Part shown: positions 1 through 8,304 of the stretch, piece by piece
Numbering within the stretch: the first letter of the stretch is position 1
Layout: every line of letters starts with the position of its first letter
From: an uncultured Oscillospiraceae bacterium
GTDB taxonomy: Bacteria > Bacillota > Clostridia > Oscillospirales > Oscillospiraceae
Direction: 5' to 3'
Length of the DNA: 64,000 nt
NCBI GenBank assembly: GCA_947632175.1
Contig: CANROC010000010.1
Location: 62,001-126,000, forward strand
The notes under the pieces: generated by a model
What the model saw: the letters and a program-made list of their open reading frames with translations, nothing else
Told to the model about the DNA's origin: nothing
Databases searched by the model: none
Translations under genes and position numbers: made by a program

Positions 1-10
1 CTGCTTCAGC

Positions 11-1387
11 TTAAAAGCCATAATCTCCTCCATACCATAAATATTCCTCCGTGGCCTCGCCGCCGAAATAACTCAGCCACGGCTCCTCGTCCTCTTCCTC
101 CCCGCCCCGGCATAGCCGGTCCGCCGCCAGCGTCCGGGACACGCAGTAATACCGCAGCGCGTCCACGGTGTGGGTGAGCTCATGGGGCTCTTTTGCCGCG
201 TCCCCCGGGTTTTCCGTGTCCGCCTGGATGGCCGCCATGTCCCGCAAAAGCCGCTTGCACGCGGTGGAGATGAGCAGCCCCGGCCTTCCGTCCTCTCGGA
301 GGGCCAACAGGTCCTTCACCATCATGTGTCCCTGGACCCGGTCGTTGTCCGCCCGCGTCAGGGGCACGCCGGAGGCGGCGAAAAGCTCCTCCATGGTCCG
401 GCCCGTGTCCTTCTGCCGGCTCCACAGGTCCGGCGGGGCGAAGGTGGCCTCGATCCGCTCCCCGGGGAGGGTCCGCTGCAATATTCCCGCCGCCGCCTCC
501 CGGACCAGGAGCCCCGGCTGGGCCCACTCCCGGTAGACATAGCTCCTCCCCGCCTCATCCACCGCGATCCACAGCACCGCCAGCATATCGAGGCCGTAGT
601 CAACGGCCCGATACCGCCGCCAGTACCGGGGGATCAGGCAGGGCTCGAAGCAGTGCCGCTCCCGGCGCAGCTCCGAAAAATAGCTCCCCGCCAGGGCGTT
701 CCAGTCCCCGTAGCGCATGGCCCGGCGGACGTTCTCCGGCATCTGGGCCAGCATCCGCATGTACATGGGCGAGCGCTCCAGGAGATACTTGTTGTCCTCC
801 ACCGTGGCGGGGATGAAGGTATAGTCCGCCGGGTCCTCCGTCTCCTCCGGGTCGGCGCTTGTCCGGTAGTCCCGGTCGATAAAGAGCCGCTTTACCCAGG
901 AGTGCCCCACACCGCCGGGGTTGCAGGTGAGATAGAGCCGCTTGTCGTAAGGGCTCACGCCCCTGAGGCATCCTTTCAGATAGTGGAACGCCCGCTCGGA
1001 AAACTGCGTGGCCTCGTCGATGAAGATCCAGTCGAACTCCTGCCCCTGGTACTCCAGCTCGCTGAGCTCCCCCTGCCAGTGGCCGAACTTCACCGTGGAG
1101 CCGTTGACGAACGTGAGCCGCCGCGTCCCGGCGTTGTAGGCTGCCGCCTCCTTGGGCACCATCCGTAAAATGGGCCCGATGTGGTTCTCCTCCAGCTCCG
1201 GGTAAGTCCGGCGCATGATGAGGACCCGAAGGCCGGGATTGACCGCCGCGCCGCCCACCGCCTTGGTGCGCACCGCCCAGGTCTTGCCGCCGCCCTTGGC
1301 CCCGCCGTAGGCCACAAAGGGCGTCCGCGCCAGGAAAAACGCCAGCTGTTTGGGGTTGGCCGTCCCCAGATCCCAGGTTATCTCCAC
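11..1387 (-). CDS. Phage terminase large subunit
   Basis: DNA-packaging motor ATPase/nuclease of a tailed phage. The 458-aa protein has a Walker A loop GGAKGGGKT at residues 28-36 and a Walker B stretch WIFIDEA at 120-126. The C-terminal half has an RNase H-like nuclease pattern (an acidic residue in AVDYGLD near 268 and HTVDALRYY near the end). Length is normal for the Terminase_6/Terminase_3 families and the stop codon is inside the window, so the gene is complete. It starts 1 bp after the small-subunit-like gene, the usual terS-terL order. Portal and head genes would lie to the left, outside the window. Family assignment is firm; whether the prophage is intact cannot be judged. Confidence 0.93.
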   Translation of the reverse strand: MEITWDLGTANPKQLAFFLARTPFVAYGGAKGGGKTWAVRTKAVGGAAVNPGLRVLIMRRTYPELEENHIGPILRMVPKEAAAYNAGTRRLTFVNGSTVKFGHWQGELSELEYQGQEFDWIFIDEATQFSERAFHYLKGCLRGVSPYDKRLYLTCNPGGVGHSWVKRLFIDRDYRTSADPEETEDPADYTFIPATVEDNKYLLERSPMYMRMLAQMPENVRRAMRYGDWNALAGSYFSELRRERHCFEPCLIPRYWRRYRAVDYGLDMLAVLWIAVDEAGRSYVYREWAQPGLLVREAAAGILQRTLPGERIEATFAPPDLWSRQKDTGRTMEELFAASGVPLTRADNDRVQGHMMVKDLLALREDGRPGLLISTACKRLLRDMAAIQADTENPGDAAKEPHELTHTVDALRYYCVSRTLAADRLCRGGEEEDEEPWLSYFGGEATEEYLWYGGDYGF

Positions 1388-1388
1388 G

Positions 1389-1784
1389 TCACCTCATCCC
1401 CTCCTCTCCGCCGACGCCCTGGAGCTTCAACGTCACCGTCACCTTCTCCGTCTTTCCCTCTTTCTCGGCGTAGCCGCCGTTTTCCGCCTGTTTTAAGTTG
1501 AACATGGCAAAGCTCGCGTTCTTTGGGTCCTTCCGGGCCATTCCCAGCCAGTAGAACGTCTTGAACTCGTCCCACCGGCGGGCGATGCGAAAGCGCCGCA
1601 TGGTCCCCACATCCTTGGGGACCTCCCCTTTCAGGGCCCGCTCGCCCCGCTCCAAGTACCCCGCCAGCTCCTCCTCCGTCACGTCCAGAAACTTGTGGAG
1701 CACATACGCCACCGGCGCGTCTCCCGTCTCCTGACAATGGGCGATGCACGCTTCCACGCCCGCCTCCAATTGCGCGATGGTCAC
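1389..1784 (-). CDS. Probable phage terminase small subunit
   Basis: A 131-aa, charged, helix-rich protein directly upstream of the large terminase gene, a position where the DNA-recognition (small) subunit is expected. It begins with GTG that overlaps the stop of the preceding zinc-ribbon gene (GTGA overlap), implying coupled translation. The middle (MRRFRIARRWDEFKTFYWLG) looks like a compact helical DNA-binding segment; the C-terminus is rich in Lys/Glu and Gly. I do not see a decisive motif, so the call rests mainly on gene order and size. Confidence 0.6.
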   Translation of the reverse strand: MTIAQLEAGVEACIAHCQETGDAPVAYVLHKFLDVTEEELAGYLERGERALKGEVPKDVGTMRRFRIARRWDEFKTFYWLGMARKDPKNASFAMFNLKQAENGGYAEKEGKTEKVTVTLKLQGVGGEEGMR

Positions 1785-2008
1785 CAGATCCTCATCCTTT
1801 CTACATCAAATCCAAGAAGCTCCAGCTTCTCCTCCGGCGTCAGCTCTTTCCACTCCTCATCGGCGCAGTCGGCGCAGACCTTCTCCCCGTTCATCCTCCC
1901 AAACGAGTCCCCCACGAAGAACTCGCACCCGCACCGGTCGCACCGAAGCCCCGCGCCCTCCTCGCCCCAGACCCTCTCGCCGTAGACTTTTCGGTCCCAG
2001 CCAAACAT
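1781..2008 (-). CDS. Small phage zinc-ribbon protein
   Basis: Short protein of about 75 aa with two CxxC knuckles (CDRCGC and CADCAD) separated by about 17 residues, the pattern of a single zinc ribbon. Start chosen at the ATG at 2008 (MFGWDRK), which has AAAGGAG upstream; an in-frame ATG at 2080 would add 24 residues of unlikely sequence with a poorly spaced ribosome site. It overlaps the next gene by 4 bp and would be the first gene of the leftward phage operon. Such small zinc-ribbon proteins are common next to phage packaging genes; the function is unknown. Confidence 0.6.
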   Translation of the reverse strand: MFGWDRKVYGERVWGEEGAGLRCDRCGCEFFVGDSFGRMNGEKVCADCADEEWKELTPEEKLELLGFDVERMRIW

Positions 2009-2035
2009 TTTTTCTTTTTTTCTCCTTTCTGAAGC

Positions 2036-2065
2036 TTGACAATACTTCTGTTTTTGTGGTATGAT
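2036..2065 (+). promoter_or_regulatory. Sigma-A promoter for the repressor gene
   Basis: TTGACA at 2036-2041, an 18-bp spacer and TATGAT at 2060-2065. It points right toward the XRE/ImmA pair and faces the leftward promoter at 2187-2215, so the two transcripts would overlap over about 100 bp. Confidence 0.6.
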
Positions 2066-2186
2066 AATCAAAATAAACATTCCCTCCGGTCTGCTCCTCC
2101 CGGGCTCCCCTGAGCGGATAGTCTATTTTAACCATACGCGATAGCGGAACAAAGCCTTTCTAAGCTTCGTTTTGCTTGATATGCGT

Positions 2187-2215
2187 ATTATACTTCATCA
2201 GTTTTCAAAAGTCAA
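2187..2215 (-). promoter_or_regulatory. Leftward phage promoter
   Basis: Read on the minus strand: TTGACT (2215-2210), a 17-bp spacer and a perfect TATAAT (2192-2187). It would drive the zinc-ribbon/terS/terL operon and is the likely target of the adjacent XRE repressor. Confidence 0.65.
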
Positions 2216-2260
2216 GCATTCTCAAAGCAAAAAATCATTATTTGTAGGAGTGAACAAAAA

Positions 2261-2632
2261 ATGTACGAGGTTTTTGTGAAGCTTTGCCAAGAACGCGGCG
2301 TTACCCCCTATCAGGTGGCCAAGGCCACCGGCATCTCCCAGGCGGCGTTGAGCACCTGGAAGCGCGGCCGCACCTCCCCCCGGGACACCACCCTCCACAA
2401 GATCGCCGACTATTTCCACGTGACCATGGCCTACCTCAAGGGCCAGGCCTCCGACCCCGGCCCCTTCCACACGCTGGAGGACAGCGAGCTCTATGACTAT
2501 CTGGACATGCTCCGCTCCCGCACCGAGTGCCGGATGCTCTTCTCCGTGGCCAAGGACGCCACGCCCGAGGACGTCCGCCGCGCCGTGGCGGTCATCGAGG
2601 CCCTGCGCCGCACCGATATGGGTCTTGATTGA
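2261..2632 (+). CDS. XRE-family phage repressor
   Basis: A 123-aa protein with an N-terminal Cro/cI-type helix-turn-helix (residues about 5-60: PYQVAKATGISQAALSTWKRG, then KIADYFHVTMAYLKG). The C-terminal half is a short helical segment, too small for a LexA-type peptidase domain. The ribosome site TAGGAG precedes the ATG. One base separates it from the metallopeptidase gene, giving the classical repressor plus ImmA-like anti-repressor pair. It probably binds between the two face-to-face promoters at 2.04-2.22 kb. Confidence 0.88.
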   Translation: MYEVFVKLCQERGVTPYQVAKATGISQAALSTWKRGRTSPRDTTLHKIADYFHVTMAYLKGQASDPGPFHTLEDSELYDYLDMLRSRTECRMLFSVAKDATPEDVRRAVAVIEALRRTDMGLD

Positions 2633-2633
2633 C

Positions 2634-2942
2634 ATGTGGACTCCCCGCTGGTTCGTGCGCTATGTGGACTTCCCGGAGACGGTCCGGGGCGTCACCGTCC
2701 CCAACGACGACGGCACCTTTGACATCTACATCAGCCGCCGTCTCTCCCCGGCCGGTCAGCGCGCCTGCCTGGAGCACGAGATCCGCCACATCATGGAAAA
2801 CCATTTCTACTCCGAGGACGAGGTAGAGAACTTAGAGCGCGCCGCCGACGGGGAAGCCGTGCCCAAGCCGGCCTCTCCTCCCGCGCCCTCCATCCCCTAC
2901 TTCCCCTCCCTGGGCGCTCTGGCGCGCCGCCTGCCCCAATAA
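2634..2942 (+). CDS. ImmA/IrrE-like metallopeptidase
   Basis: About 102 aa with a zinc-protease HExxH motif (LEHEIRHIMENHFY) near residue 45. ImmA-type proteases cleave the cognate XRE repressor in several Gram-positive mobile elements; here the gene follows the repressor by 1 bp, which supports that role. The start is the ATG at 2634 (MWTPRWFVRY). The protein is shorter than typical ImmA and ends in a Pro/Ala-rich tail, so it may be a minimal or degenerate version. Cleavage of the neighbouring repressor is inference. Confidence 0.72.
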   Translation: MWTPRWFVRYVDFPETVRGVTVPNDDGTFDIYISRRLSPAGQRACLEHEIRHIMENHFYSEDEVENLERAADGEAVPKPASPPAPSIPYFPSLGALARRLPQ

Positions 2943-2945
2943 AAA

Positions 2946-2976
2946 CCGGGCCGCCCCACCGGCGGCCCGCCTTTTT
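2946..2976 (+). terminator. Rho-independent terminator after the phage pair
   Basis: GGGCCGCC (2948-2955), 5-base loop, GGCGGCCC (2961-2968), followed by a short T run. It separates the phage genes from prfA. Confidence 0.8.
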
Positions 2977-2991
2977 GCCAAAGGAGCCTCT

Positions 2992-4059
2992 ATGTTCGAA
3001 ACGTTAGCCGACCTTGAAACGAAAGCCGCCGCCCTCCGGCGGGACCTGGAGACCCCGGAGGTCTACTCCGACCCCGCCCTCTACGCCAAAACCGCCCGGG
3101 AGCTTCGGGACCTGGAGCCTCTGGCGGACGCCTACCGCCGCTGGCGCGCCCACGGCGCGGCCCTGGAGGAGGCGAAGGCCCTCCTCTCCGACCCGGAGCT
3201 GGGCCCCATGGCCCGGGAGGAGCTGGACGCCGCCCGCGCGGGCCTGGAGGAGACGGAGCGGGAGCTGAAGCTTCTCCTCCTCCCAAAAGACCCCAATGAC
3301 GACCGGGGCGTGGTCATGGAGATCCGCGCCGGCGTGGGCGGGGAGGAATCGGCCCTCTTCGCCGCGGACCTCTACCGCATGTACGCCCTCTACGCCGAGG
3401 CGCAGGGCTGGAAGCTGGAGATCGCCGGCCTCAACGAGACGGAGCTGGGCGGCATCAAGGAAGTAAGCTTCCTGGTGGAGGGCAGGGGCGCCTGGTCGCG
3501 CCTGAAATTCGAGTCCGGCGTCCACCGGGTCCAGCGGGTCCCGGTGACGGAGTCCGCCGGCCGCATCCAGACCAGCGCCGCCACCGTGGCGGTCCTGCCG
3601 GAGCTGGAGGAGATGGAGTTTCAGATCGACCCCAAGGACCTGCAGATTGACACCTTCCGTTCCACCGGTGCGGGGGGCCAGAAGGTCAACAAGACGGAGA
3701 GCGCCATCCGCATCACCCACATCCCCACCGGGACGGTGGTGGAGTGCCAGGACGAGCGCAGCCAGTATAAAAACAAGGACCGGGCCATGAAGATCCTGGC
3801 CTCGCGCTTGGCCGACGCCGAGCGCCGCCGGCGGGACGCCGCCGTGGCCGCCCAGCGGAAAAGCCAGGTGGGCAGCGGCGACCGGTCCGAGCGCATCCGC
3901 ACCTACAACTTCCCCCAGGCCCGGGTCACCGACCACCGCCTCACCGGGGAGACGAAAAATTTCCCCCTGGAGCCCACCCTCTGCGGCCGCCTGGACCCCA
4001 TCATCGACGCCCTCGTCACCCAGGACCAGGCCGAGCGGCTGAAAGGAGAGGAGCTCTGA
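2992..4059 (+). CDS. prfA: Peptide chain release factor 1
   Basis: Recognises UAA and UAG and releases the finished peptide from the ribosome. The 355-aa protein has the peptidyl-hydrolysis motif GGQ at residues 228-230 (STGAGGQKVNKTES) and the RF1-type tripeptide PVT at 184-186 within HRVQRVPVTES, which distinguishes it from RF2 (SPF). An AAGGAG ribosome site precedes the ATG. It heads a tightly packed operon; its TGA overlaps the ATG of the next gene by one base. Confidence 0.97.
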   Translation: MFETLADLETKAAALRRDLETPEVYSDPALYAKTARELRDLEPLADAYRRWRAHGAALEEAKALLSDPELGPMAREELDAARAGLEETERELKLLLLPKDPNDDRGVVMEIRAGVGGEESALFAADLYRMYALYAEAQGWKLEIAGLNETELGGIKEVSFLVEGRGAWSRLKFESGVHRVQRVPVTESAGRIQTSAATVAVLPELEEMEFQIDPKDLQIDTFRSTGAGGQKVNKTESAIRITHIPTGTVVECQDERSQYKNKDRAMKILASRLADAERRRRDAAVAAQRKSQVGSGDRSERIRTYNFPQARVTDHRLTGETKNFPLEPTLCGRLDPIIDALVTQDQAERLKGEEL

Positions 4060-4394
4060 TGGCGAAAAGCGAGTACCGGGTCAGGGCGGATTTTGACACG
4101 CTCTTAAACGACATACACCGGGAGATCGTAGACGGCAGCGTCTCCGCGAGCTATGAGGACGGCTCGGATATGCGCGTGGACGGCGTGCGCTGCGCCGTGC
4201 GGGTGTACGAGCGCTACAGCTGGTTCGGCGGCAACCGGGTGAGCCTCAACGTGACGCTCCTGGGCCGGAACGGCGACGTCTATGTCAGCGCCATCACCTC
4301 CGGCGGAAGCCAGGCCGTGTTCCTGAAAGTGAACACGGTGGGCGAGGAGGCGTTTTTGGAGAAGCTCGACCGGATCATGGAAAGGTACAAATGA
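4059..4394 (+). CDS. Small conserved protein, DUF6054-like
   Basis: A 111-aa cytosolic protein with no signal or membrane segment, apparently an alpha/beta sandwich (alternating strands around VRVYERYSWFGGNRVSLNVTLLG, C-terminal helix). It resembles a short Clostridia family I remember as DUF6054, but I cannot confirm this. Start and stop overlap neighbours by 1 and 4 bp, so it is translated together with prfA and the tsaC-type gene. No function is known to me. Confidence 0.75.
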   Translation: MAKSEYRVRADFDTLLNDIHREIVDGSVSASYEDGSDMRVDGVRCAVRVYERYSWFGGNRVSLNVTLLGRNGDVYVSAITSGGSQAVFLKVNTVGEEAFLEKLDRIMERYK

Positions 4395-5011
4395 TGGAGA
4401 CGCTTCTTTTGAGCCCGGACCAAATCGAACTGTGCGCCGACATCCTGCTGCGCGGCGGCGTGGCCGCCGTGCCCACGGAGACGGTGTACGGTCTGGCGGC
4501 CAACGGCCTGTCTGAGCCTGCCGTCCGGAAAATTTTCGCCGCCAAGGGCCGGCCGGAGACGAAGCCCGTCAGCCTCTTCGTCCCGGACCTCACGGCGGCG
4601 GAACGGTTCTGCCATGTCACGGACGCGGCCCGCGCTCTCGCCGTCCTCTGGCCCGGACCCCTGACGGTCATTTTAAAGCGCCGGCCCGGCGTGCCGGACG
4701 CCGTCACCGCCGGGGGCGAGGGCGTGGGCATCCGCGTGCCGGACCATCCCGCCGTCCTGGCCCTCCTGCGCCGTTTGCCCTTTCCCCTCACCGGCACCAG
4801 CGCCAACCTCTCCGGGATGCCCTCCCTCACCTCCGCCGGGGACGCCTTTGACGCCCTCAAGGGCCGCATCGACGCGGTCCTCCGGGGCGACTGCCCCGGC
4901 GGCGTGCCCTCCACGGTGGTGGACCTCACGGGAAACATTGCGAAAATTGTCCGTCTGGGCGCTTTACCGAAAGAAACTATTGAAATGACGCTGGGGGCGG
5001 TGGTAGAATGA
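4391..5011 (+). CDS. L-threonylcarbamoyladenylate synthase (Sua5/YrdC)
   Basis: Makes threonylcarbamoyl-AMP from threonine, bicarbonate and ATP for the t6A modification at position 37 of ANN-decoding tRNAs. The 206-aa protein contains the YrdC core: PTETVYGLAANG near residue 27, KGRPETKPVSLFV near 55 and TGTSANLSG near 135. It lacks the C-terminal Sua5 extension, so it is of the short TsaC/YrdC size. It overlaps its neighbours by 4 bp on both sides; the position after prfA is common in Clostridia. Confidence 0.93.
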   Translation: MMETLLLSPDQIELCADILLRGGVAAVPTETVYGLAANGLSEPAVRKIFAAKGRPETKPVSLFVPDLTAAERFCHVTDAARALAVLWPGPLTVILKRRPGVPDAVTAGGEGVGIRVPDHPAVLALLRRLPFPLTGTSANLSGMPSLTSAGDAFDALKGRIDAVLRGDCPGGVPSTVVDLTGNIAKIVRLGALPKETIEMTLGAVVE

Positions 5012-5604
5012 AAGTCGTGGGCATCACCGGCCCCACCGGCGCGGGCAAAACCACGGCCCTGCGGGCCGTGGAGTCCCTGGGCGGCGCGGTCTTCGACTGC
5101 GACCGGGTCTACGGGGAGCTGCTGGACACGTCCGAGGACCTTTTGGACGCCATCGGCCGCCGCTTCCCCGGCACGGTCCGGGACGGGAAGCTCGACCGCC
5201 GCGCCCTGGCCGCCGCCGTCTTTCAAAGTCCCGGCGAGCTTACGGCCCTCAACCAAATCGCCCATCCCCGCGTGGCCGCCGAGCTCTACGGGCGGCTGGA
5301 GAGGGCAAAAGAGAGCGGCGCGGCCCTCGCCGCCATCGACGCCATCGCCCTTTTTGAAAGCGGCCTTTCCGGCCTTTGCGACGACACGGTCTTCATCACC
5401 GCCCCCCGGGAGACCCGCGTCCGCCGGATCATGCTCCGGGACGGCATCGACCGCAGCTACGCCGAGGCGCGGGTCAACGCCCAGCGGGACGACGGCTATT
5501 TTGAGCGCCGCTGCGCCCACAAGCTTGTCAACGATTTTTCCGACCGGCAGGAGTTTTTCCTGCGCTGTCAGGAATTTTTCAGGAGGTATACAAAAAATGT
5601 CTGA
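5008..5604 (+). CDS. coaE: Dephospho-CoA kinase
   Basis: Last step of coenzyme A synthesis: phosphorylates the 3-prime hydroxyl of dephospho-CoA using ATP. The 198-aa protein starts with a P-loop (GITGPTGAGKTTALRAV, residues 5-21). It has the DCDRVYGELL segment that follows in CoaE and the lid region ETRVRRIMLRDG near 132. Length is typical. The stop codon lies inside the start of the aminopeptidase gene (8-bp overlap). Confidence 0.94.
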   Translation: MKVVGITGPTGAGKTTALRAVESLGGAVFDCDRVYGELLDTSEDLLDAIGRRFPGTVRDGKLDRRALAAAVFQSPGELTALNQIAHPRVAAELYGRLERAKESGAALAAIDAIALFESGLSGLCDDTVFITAPRETRVRRIMLRDGIDRSYAEARVNAQRDDGYFERRCAHKLVNDFSDRQEFFLRCQEFFRRYTKNV

Positions 5605-6982
5605 GCTCCGCGATGAACTTTTCTACAAGCAAAAGCACGTCCACGACCTTTTGGACGAGGCCGGCCTTGCCGCCTCCGACGCGTACTGCCAGAAGTACAT
5701 GGACTATCTCCAGAAGGCCAAGACCGAGCGTCTGGCCGTCATCGAGGCCGTGAAGCTGGCCGAGGAGCACGGCTTCACCGCCTACGACGCCCCCCGCCCC
5801 CTGAAGGCCGGCGACAAGATCTACCGCGCCGTCCGGGGCAAGATGCTCCTGCTGGCCGTGGTGGGCCGCTCCTCCATGGCCGCCGGCGCCAACATCTGCG
5901 CCGCCCACATCGACTCCCCGCGCCTGGATCTCAAGCAGATCCCCCTCTACGAGCAAAACGAGCTTGCGTACTTCAAGACCCACTACTACGGCGGCATCCG
6001 CAAGTACCAGTGGGTGACCATCCCCCTGGAGCTCCACGGCGTGGTGGCATTGAAGGACGGCAAGACCGTCGCCGTCAACATCGGCGCGGACCCCGCCGAC
6101 CCCATCCTCTACGTCTCCGACCTCCTGCCGCACCTGGCGGCCAAACAGTCCGAACAGCCGCTTGCCAAGGCCATCCCCGGCGAGAAGCTCAACATCATTT
6201 TAGGCTCCCTGCCGGTGAAAGACGACACCGGCGCGGACCGGGTGAAGCTCAACGTCATGAAGATTTTGCACGACAAGTACGGCATCACCGAGGAGGACTT
6301 CCTCTCCGCCGAGATCGAGGCCGTCCCGGCCTTCCCCGTGCGGGAGGCCGGCCTTGACCGCTCCCTCATCGCCGGCTACGGCCACGACGACCGGGTCTGC
6401 GCCTTCGCCGAGCTCCAGGGCATCTACGAAACGGAAAACCCGGAGAAGACCGCCGTCTGTATCCTGGCGGACAAGGAGGAGATCGGCTCCGTGGGCGTCA
6501 CGGGCATGATCTCGGAGGCCTTCGAGTGCTTCATGGGCGACATCTGCGACGGGCAGGGCGTGAAGCTCGCCCACTGCTTTGCCAACTCCTTCTGCGTCAG
6601 CGCCGACGTGACCAACGCCTTCGACCCCACCTGGCCGGAGGTCAGCGAAGCGCGCAACAACTCCAAGCTCAACTACGGCGTGGCCATCGCCAAGTTCACA
6701 GGCCGCGGCGGCAAATCCGGCTCCAACGACGCCAGCGCCGAGGTCATGGGCAAGATCCGCCGCATCTTCGCGGAAAACGGCGTCACCTGGCAGTACGCGG
6801 AGCTCGGGCGCGTGGACGAGGGCGGCGGCGGCACCGTGGCCTGCTACATGGGCAACCGCAACATCGAGACGGTGGACGCCGGCGTACCGGTCCTCTCCAT
6901 GCACGCCCCCTACGAGATCGTGGCCAAGCACGACTGCTACATGACCTATCTGGCCATGAAGGCCGTCTACGCCTCCAAGTAA
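5597..6982 (+). CDS. M18-family aminopeptidase
   Basis: Cytosolic dinuclear-zinc aminopeptidase, likely trimming peptides with acidic or neutral N-termini. The 461-aa protein has the M18 metal-site pattern: HID at residues 104-106, GYGHDDRV, DKEEIGSVG and the final MHAPYEIVAKHD. The start is the ATG at 5597 with AGGAGG ten bases upstream; the open frame extends further left inside coaE but without a ribosome site. The sequence is full length for bacterial M18 enzymes. Confidence 0.93.
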   Translation: MSELRDELFYKQKHVHDLLDEAGLAASDAYCQKYMDYLQKAKTERLAVIEAVKLAEEHGFTAYDAPRPLKAGDKIYRAVRGKMLLLAVVGRSSMAAGANICAAHIDSPRLDLKQIPLYEQNELAYFKTHYYGGIRKYQWVTIPLELHGVVALKDGKTVAVNIGADPADPILYVSDLLPHLAAKQSEQPLAKAIPGEKLNIILGSLPVKDDTGADRVKLNVMKILHDKYGITEEDFLSAEIEAVPAFPVREAGLDRSLIAGYGHDDRVCAFAELQGIYETENPEKTAVCILADKEEIGSVGVTGMISEAFECFMGDICDGQGVKLAHCFANSFCVSADVTNAFDPTWPEVSEARNNSKLNYGVAIAKFTGRGGKSGSNDASAEVMGKIRRIFAENGVTWQYAELGRVDEGGGGTVACYMGNRNIETVDAGVPVLSMHAPYEIVAKHDCYMTYLAMKAVYASK

Positions 6983-6995
6983 CGGAAACCCGCAT

Positions 6996-7039
6996 AAAAT
7001 TTCCCCCCTCCGGGCAAACTGGCCGCAGGGGGGATTTTT
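6996..7039 (+). terminator. Terminator-like hairpin merged with the next ribosome site
   Basis: AAAATTTCCCCCCT (6996-7009) can pair with AGGGGGGATTTTT (7027-7039). The second arm is also the purine-rich ribosome site and ends 1 base before the ATG at 7041. It could terminate the aminopeptidase transcript or limit translation of the next gene. Confidence 0.55.
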
Positions 7040-7040
7040 G

Positions 7041-7730
7041 ATGCCTGACAACAACGAACATAAGCCCGAGGATATCTATCAGAAGGACCAGATTGAGGAC
7101 ATGGGCTCCTCCACGGTGCGCTCAAGGCGCGGGACCATCCAGTGCCTCACCATCGTGGGCCAGATCGAGGGCCACCAGCTCCTGCCGGCGGACAACAAGG
7201 CCACGAAGTACGAGCACGTCATGCCGCAGCTGGCGGCCATCGAGGAATCGGAGGAGATCGACGGTCTTCTCATCCTGCTCAACACCCAGGGCGGCGACGT
7301 GGAGGCCGGCCTTGCCATCGCCGAGCTCATCGCCGGGATGTCCAAGCCCACCGTCTCCCTGGTCCTGGGCGGCGGCCACTCCATCGGCGTGCCCCTGGCC
7401 GTGGCGGCGAAGATGAGCATGATCGCCCCCTCGGCGGCCATGACCGTCCACCCCGTCCGCCTCACCGGCGTGGTCATCGGCGTGCCCCAGACCTACAACT
7501 ACTTCGGCAAGATCCAGGAGCGCATCGTCCGCTTCGTCACGGAAAATTCCCACATCACAAGGGAGAAATTCACCGAGCTCATGCTGAAAACCGGCGAGCT
7601 GGCCGCCGACGTGGGCACCGTCATCTACGGCGACGAGGCCGTCTCCGCCGGCCTCATCGACCGCATCGGCACCCTCCACGACGCGCTGGAGTATCTGCAC
7701 GAGGAGATCGGGAAGCGGCGGAAGGGCTGA
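7041..7730 (+). CDS. TepA-like ClpP-fold serine protease
   Basis: ClpP-fold serine protease of the TepA (YmfB) type. The 229-aa protein has the oxyanion/GGDVEAG strand near residue 89, the nucleophile context GGGHSIGVP with Ser at 114, a histidine in TVHPVRLTG and the helical tail VGTVIYGDEAVSAGLIDRIG. In Bacillus, TepA has been linked to signal-peptide degradation and forespore processes. The start is the ATG at 7041; a TTG lies immediately before it. The Asp-rich N-terminus (residues 1-25) is probably disordered. Confidence 0.85.
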   Translation: MPDNNEHKPEDIYQKDQIEDMGSSTVRSRRGTIQCLTIVGQIEGHQLLPADNKATKYEHVMPQLAAIEESEEIDGLLILLNTQGGDVEAGLAIAELIAGMSKPTVSLVLGGGHSIGVPLAVAAKMSMIAPSAAMTVHPVRLTGVVIGVPQTYNYFGKIQERIVRFVTENSHITREKFTELMLKTGELAADVGTVIYGDEAVSAGLIDRIGTLHDALEYLHEEIGKRRKG

Positions 7731-8304
7731 CCCGCCCCTCAGGGGAAGCGTCGCGGCGGGAAAAAGGTTTGCGGCTTCGCCGCAGGTTTAAATTCCCACC
7801 CACCCGCCCCCGCCGCCGCGGCGGCACCCCTTTTTCCGAAAAAGGGGTCAAGGGAAATAAGGTTGCGGCGCTTCGCGCCGCCTTTATATAAAATTGCGCC
7901 GCAAAGCGGCGCAAACCTTTTAAAGCCCCTCCCAGAGGGAGGGGTGGCCGAGCGAAGCGACGGCCAGGGTGGGTGCGTCTATCAAACCGCTCAGAAACTT
8001 GCACCCACCCCCTGCCCCCTCCCCAAGGGAGGGGCAAGCGTATCGGGGGCGGGTGCGAATTTTCGGAACCGTTCCCGTCCCGCAAACGCGCACGGGCGGA
8101 CACATGGGTCCGCCCCTACGAAAAAATGGAAGGTTATCCCATTTAACCGACATCGGAGGTTATCGCAACGCGGGCCGCCAGGAGTGGCGGCCCCTACGGC
8201 GTTGTTTGAACGCAATTTGGAAAATAAGGTTGCGGCGCTTCGCGCCGCGTTTATATTCAATTGCGCCTTCGGCGCGGCCGCAGGCCTTTGTCGGGAGATG
8301 CCGC
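7731..8304. repeat. Cluster of dispersed hairpin repeats
   Basis: No gene is supported in this 574-bp gap. It holds tandem palindromes: two copies of a hairpin containing GGTTGCGGCGCTTCGCGCC (about 7861-7915 and 8222-8275), G/C-run hairpins around CCCCTCCCAGAGGGAGGGG (7924-8036), a GGGCGGACACATGGGTCCGCCC element ending in CCCTACG (8092-8120) and GGGCCGCCAGGAGTGGCGGC (8170-8203). All recur elsewhere in the window. Confidence 0.8.

Noticed and set aside
4375-5520. Minus-strand frame of about 380 codons opposite the tsaC-type and coaE genes
   Set aside because: Both sense-strand genes are clear members of known families; the antisense product has no family features. Similar antisense frames opposite the ABC permease, YfhO and HerA-type genes were dropped for the same reason.
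7731-8304. Possible CRISPR-like array because of many repeats
   Set aside because: The repeats are palindromes of different families with irregular spacing, no unique spacers of constant length and no cas genes in the window.
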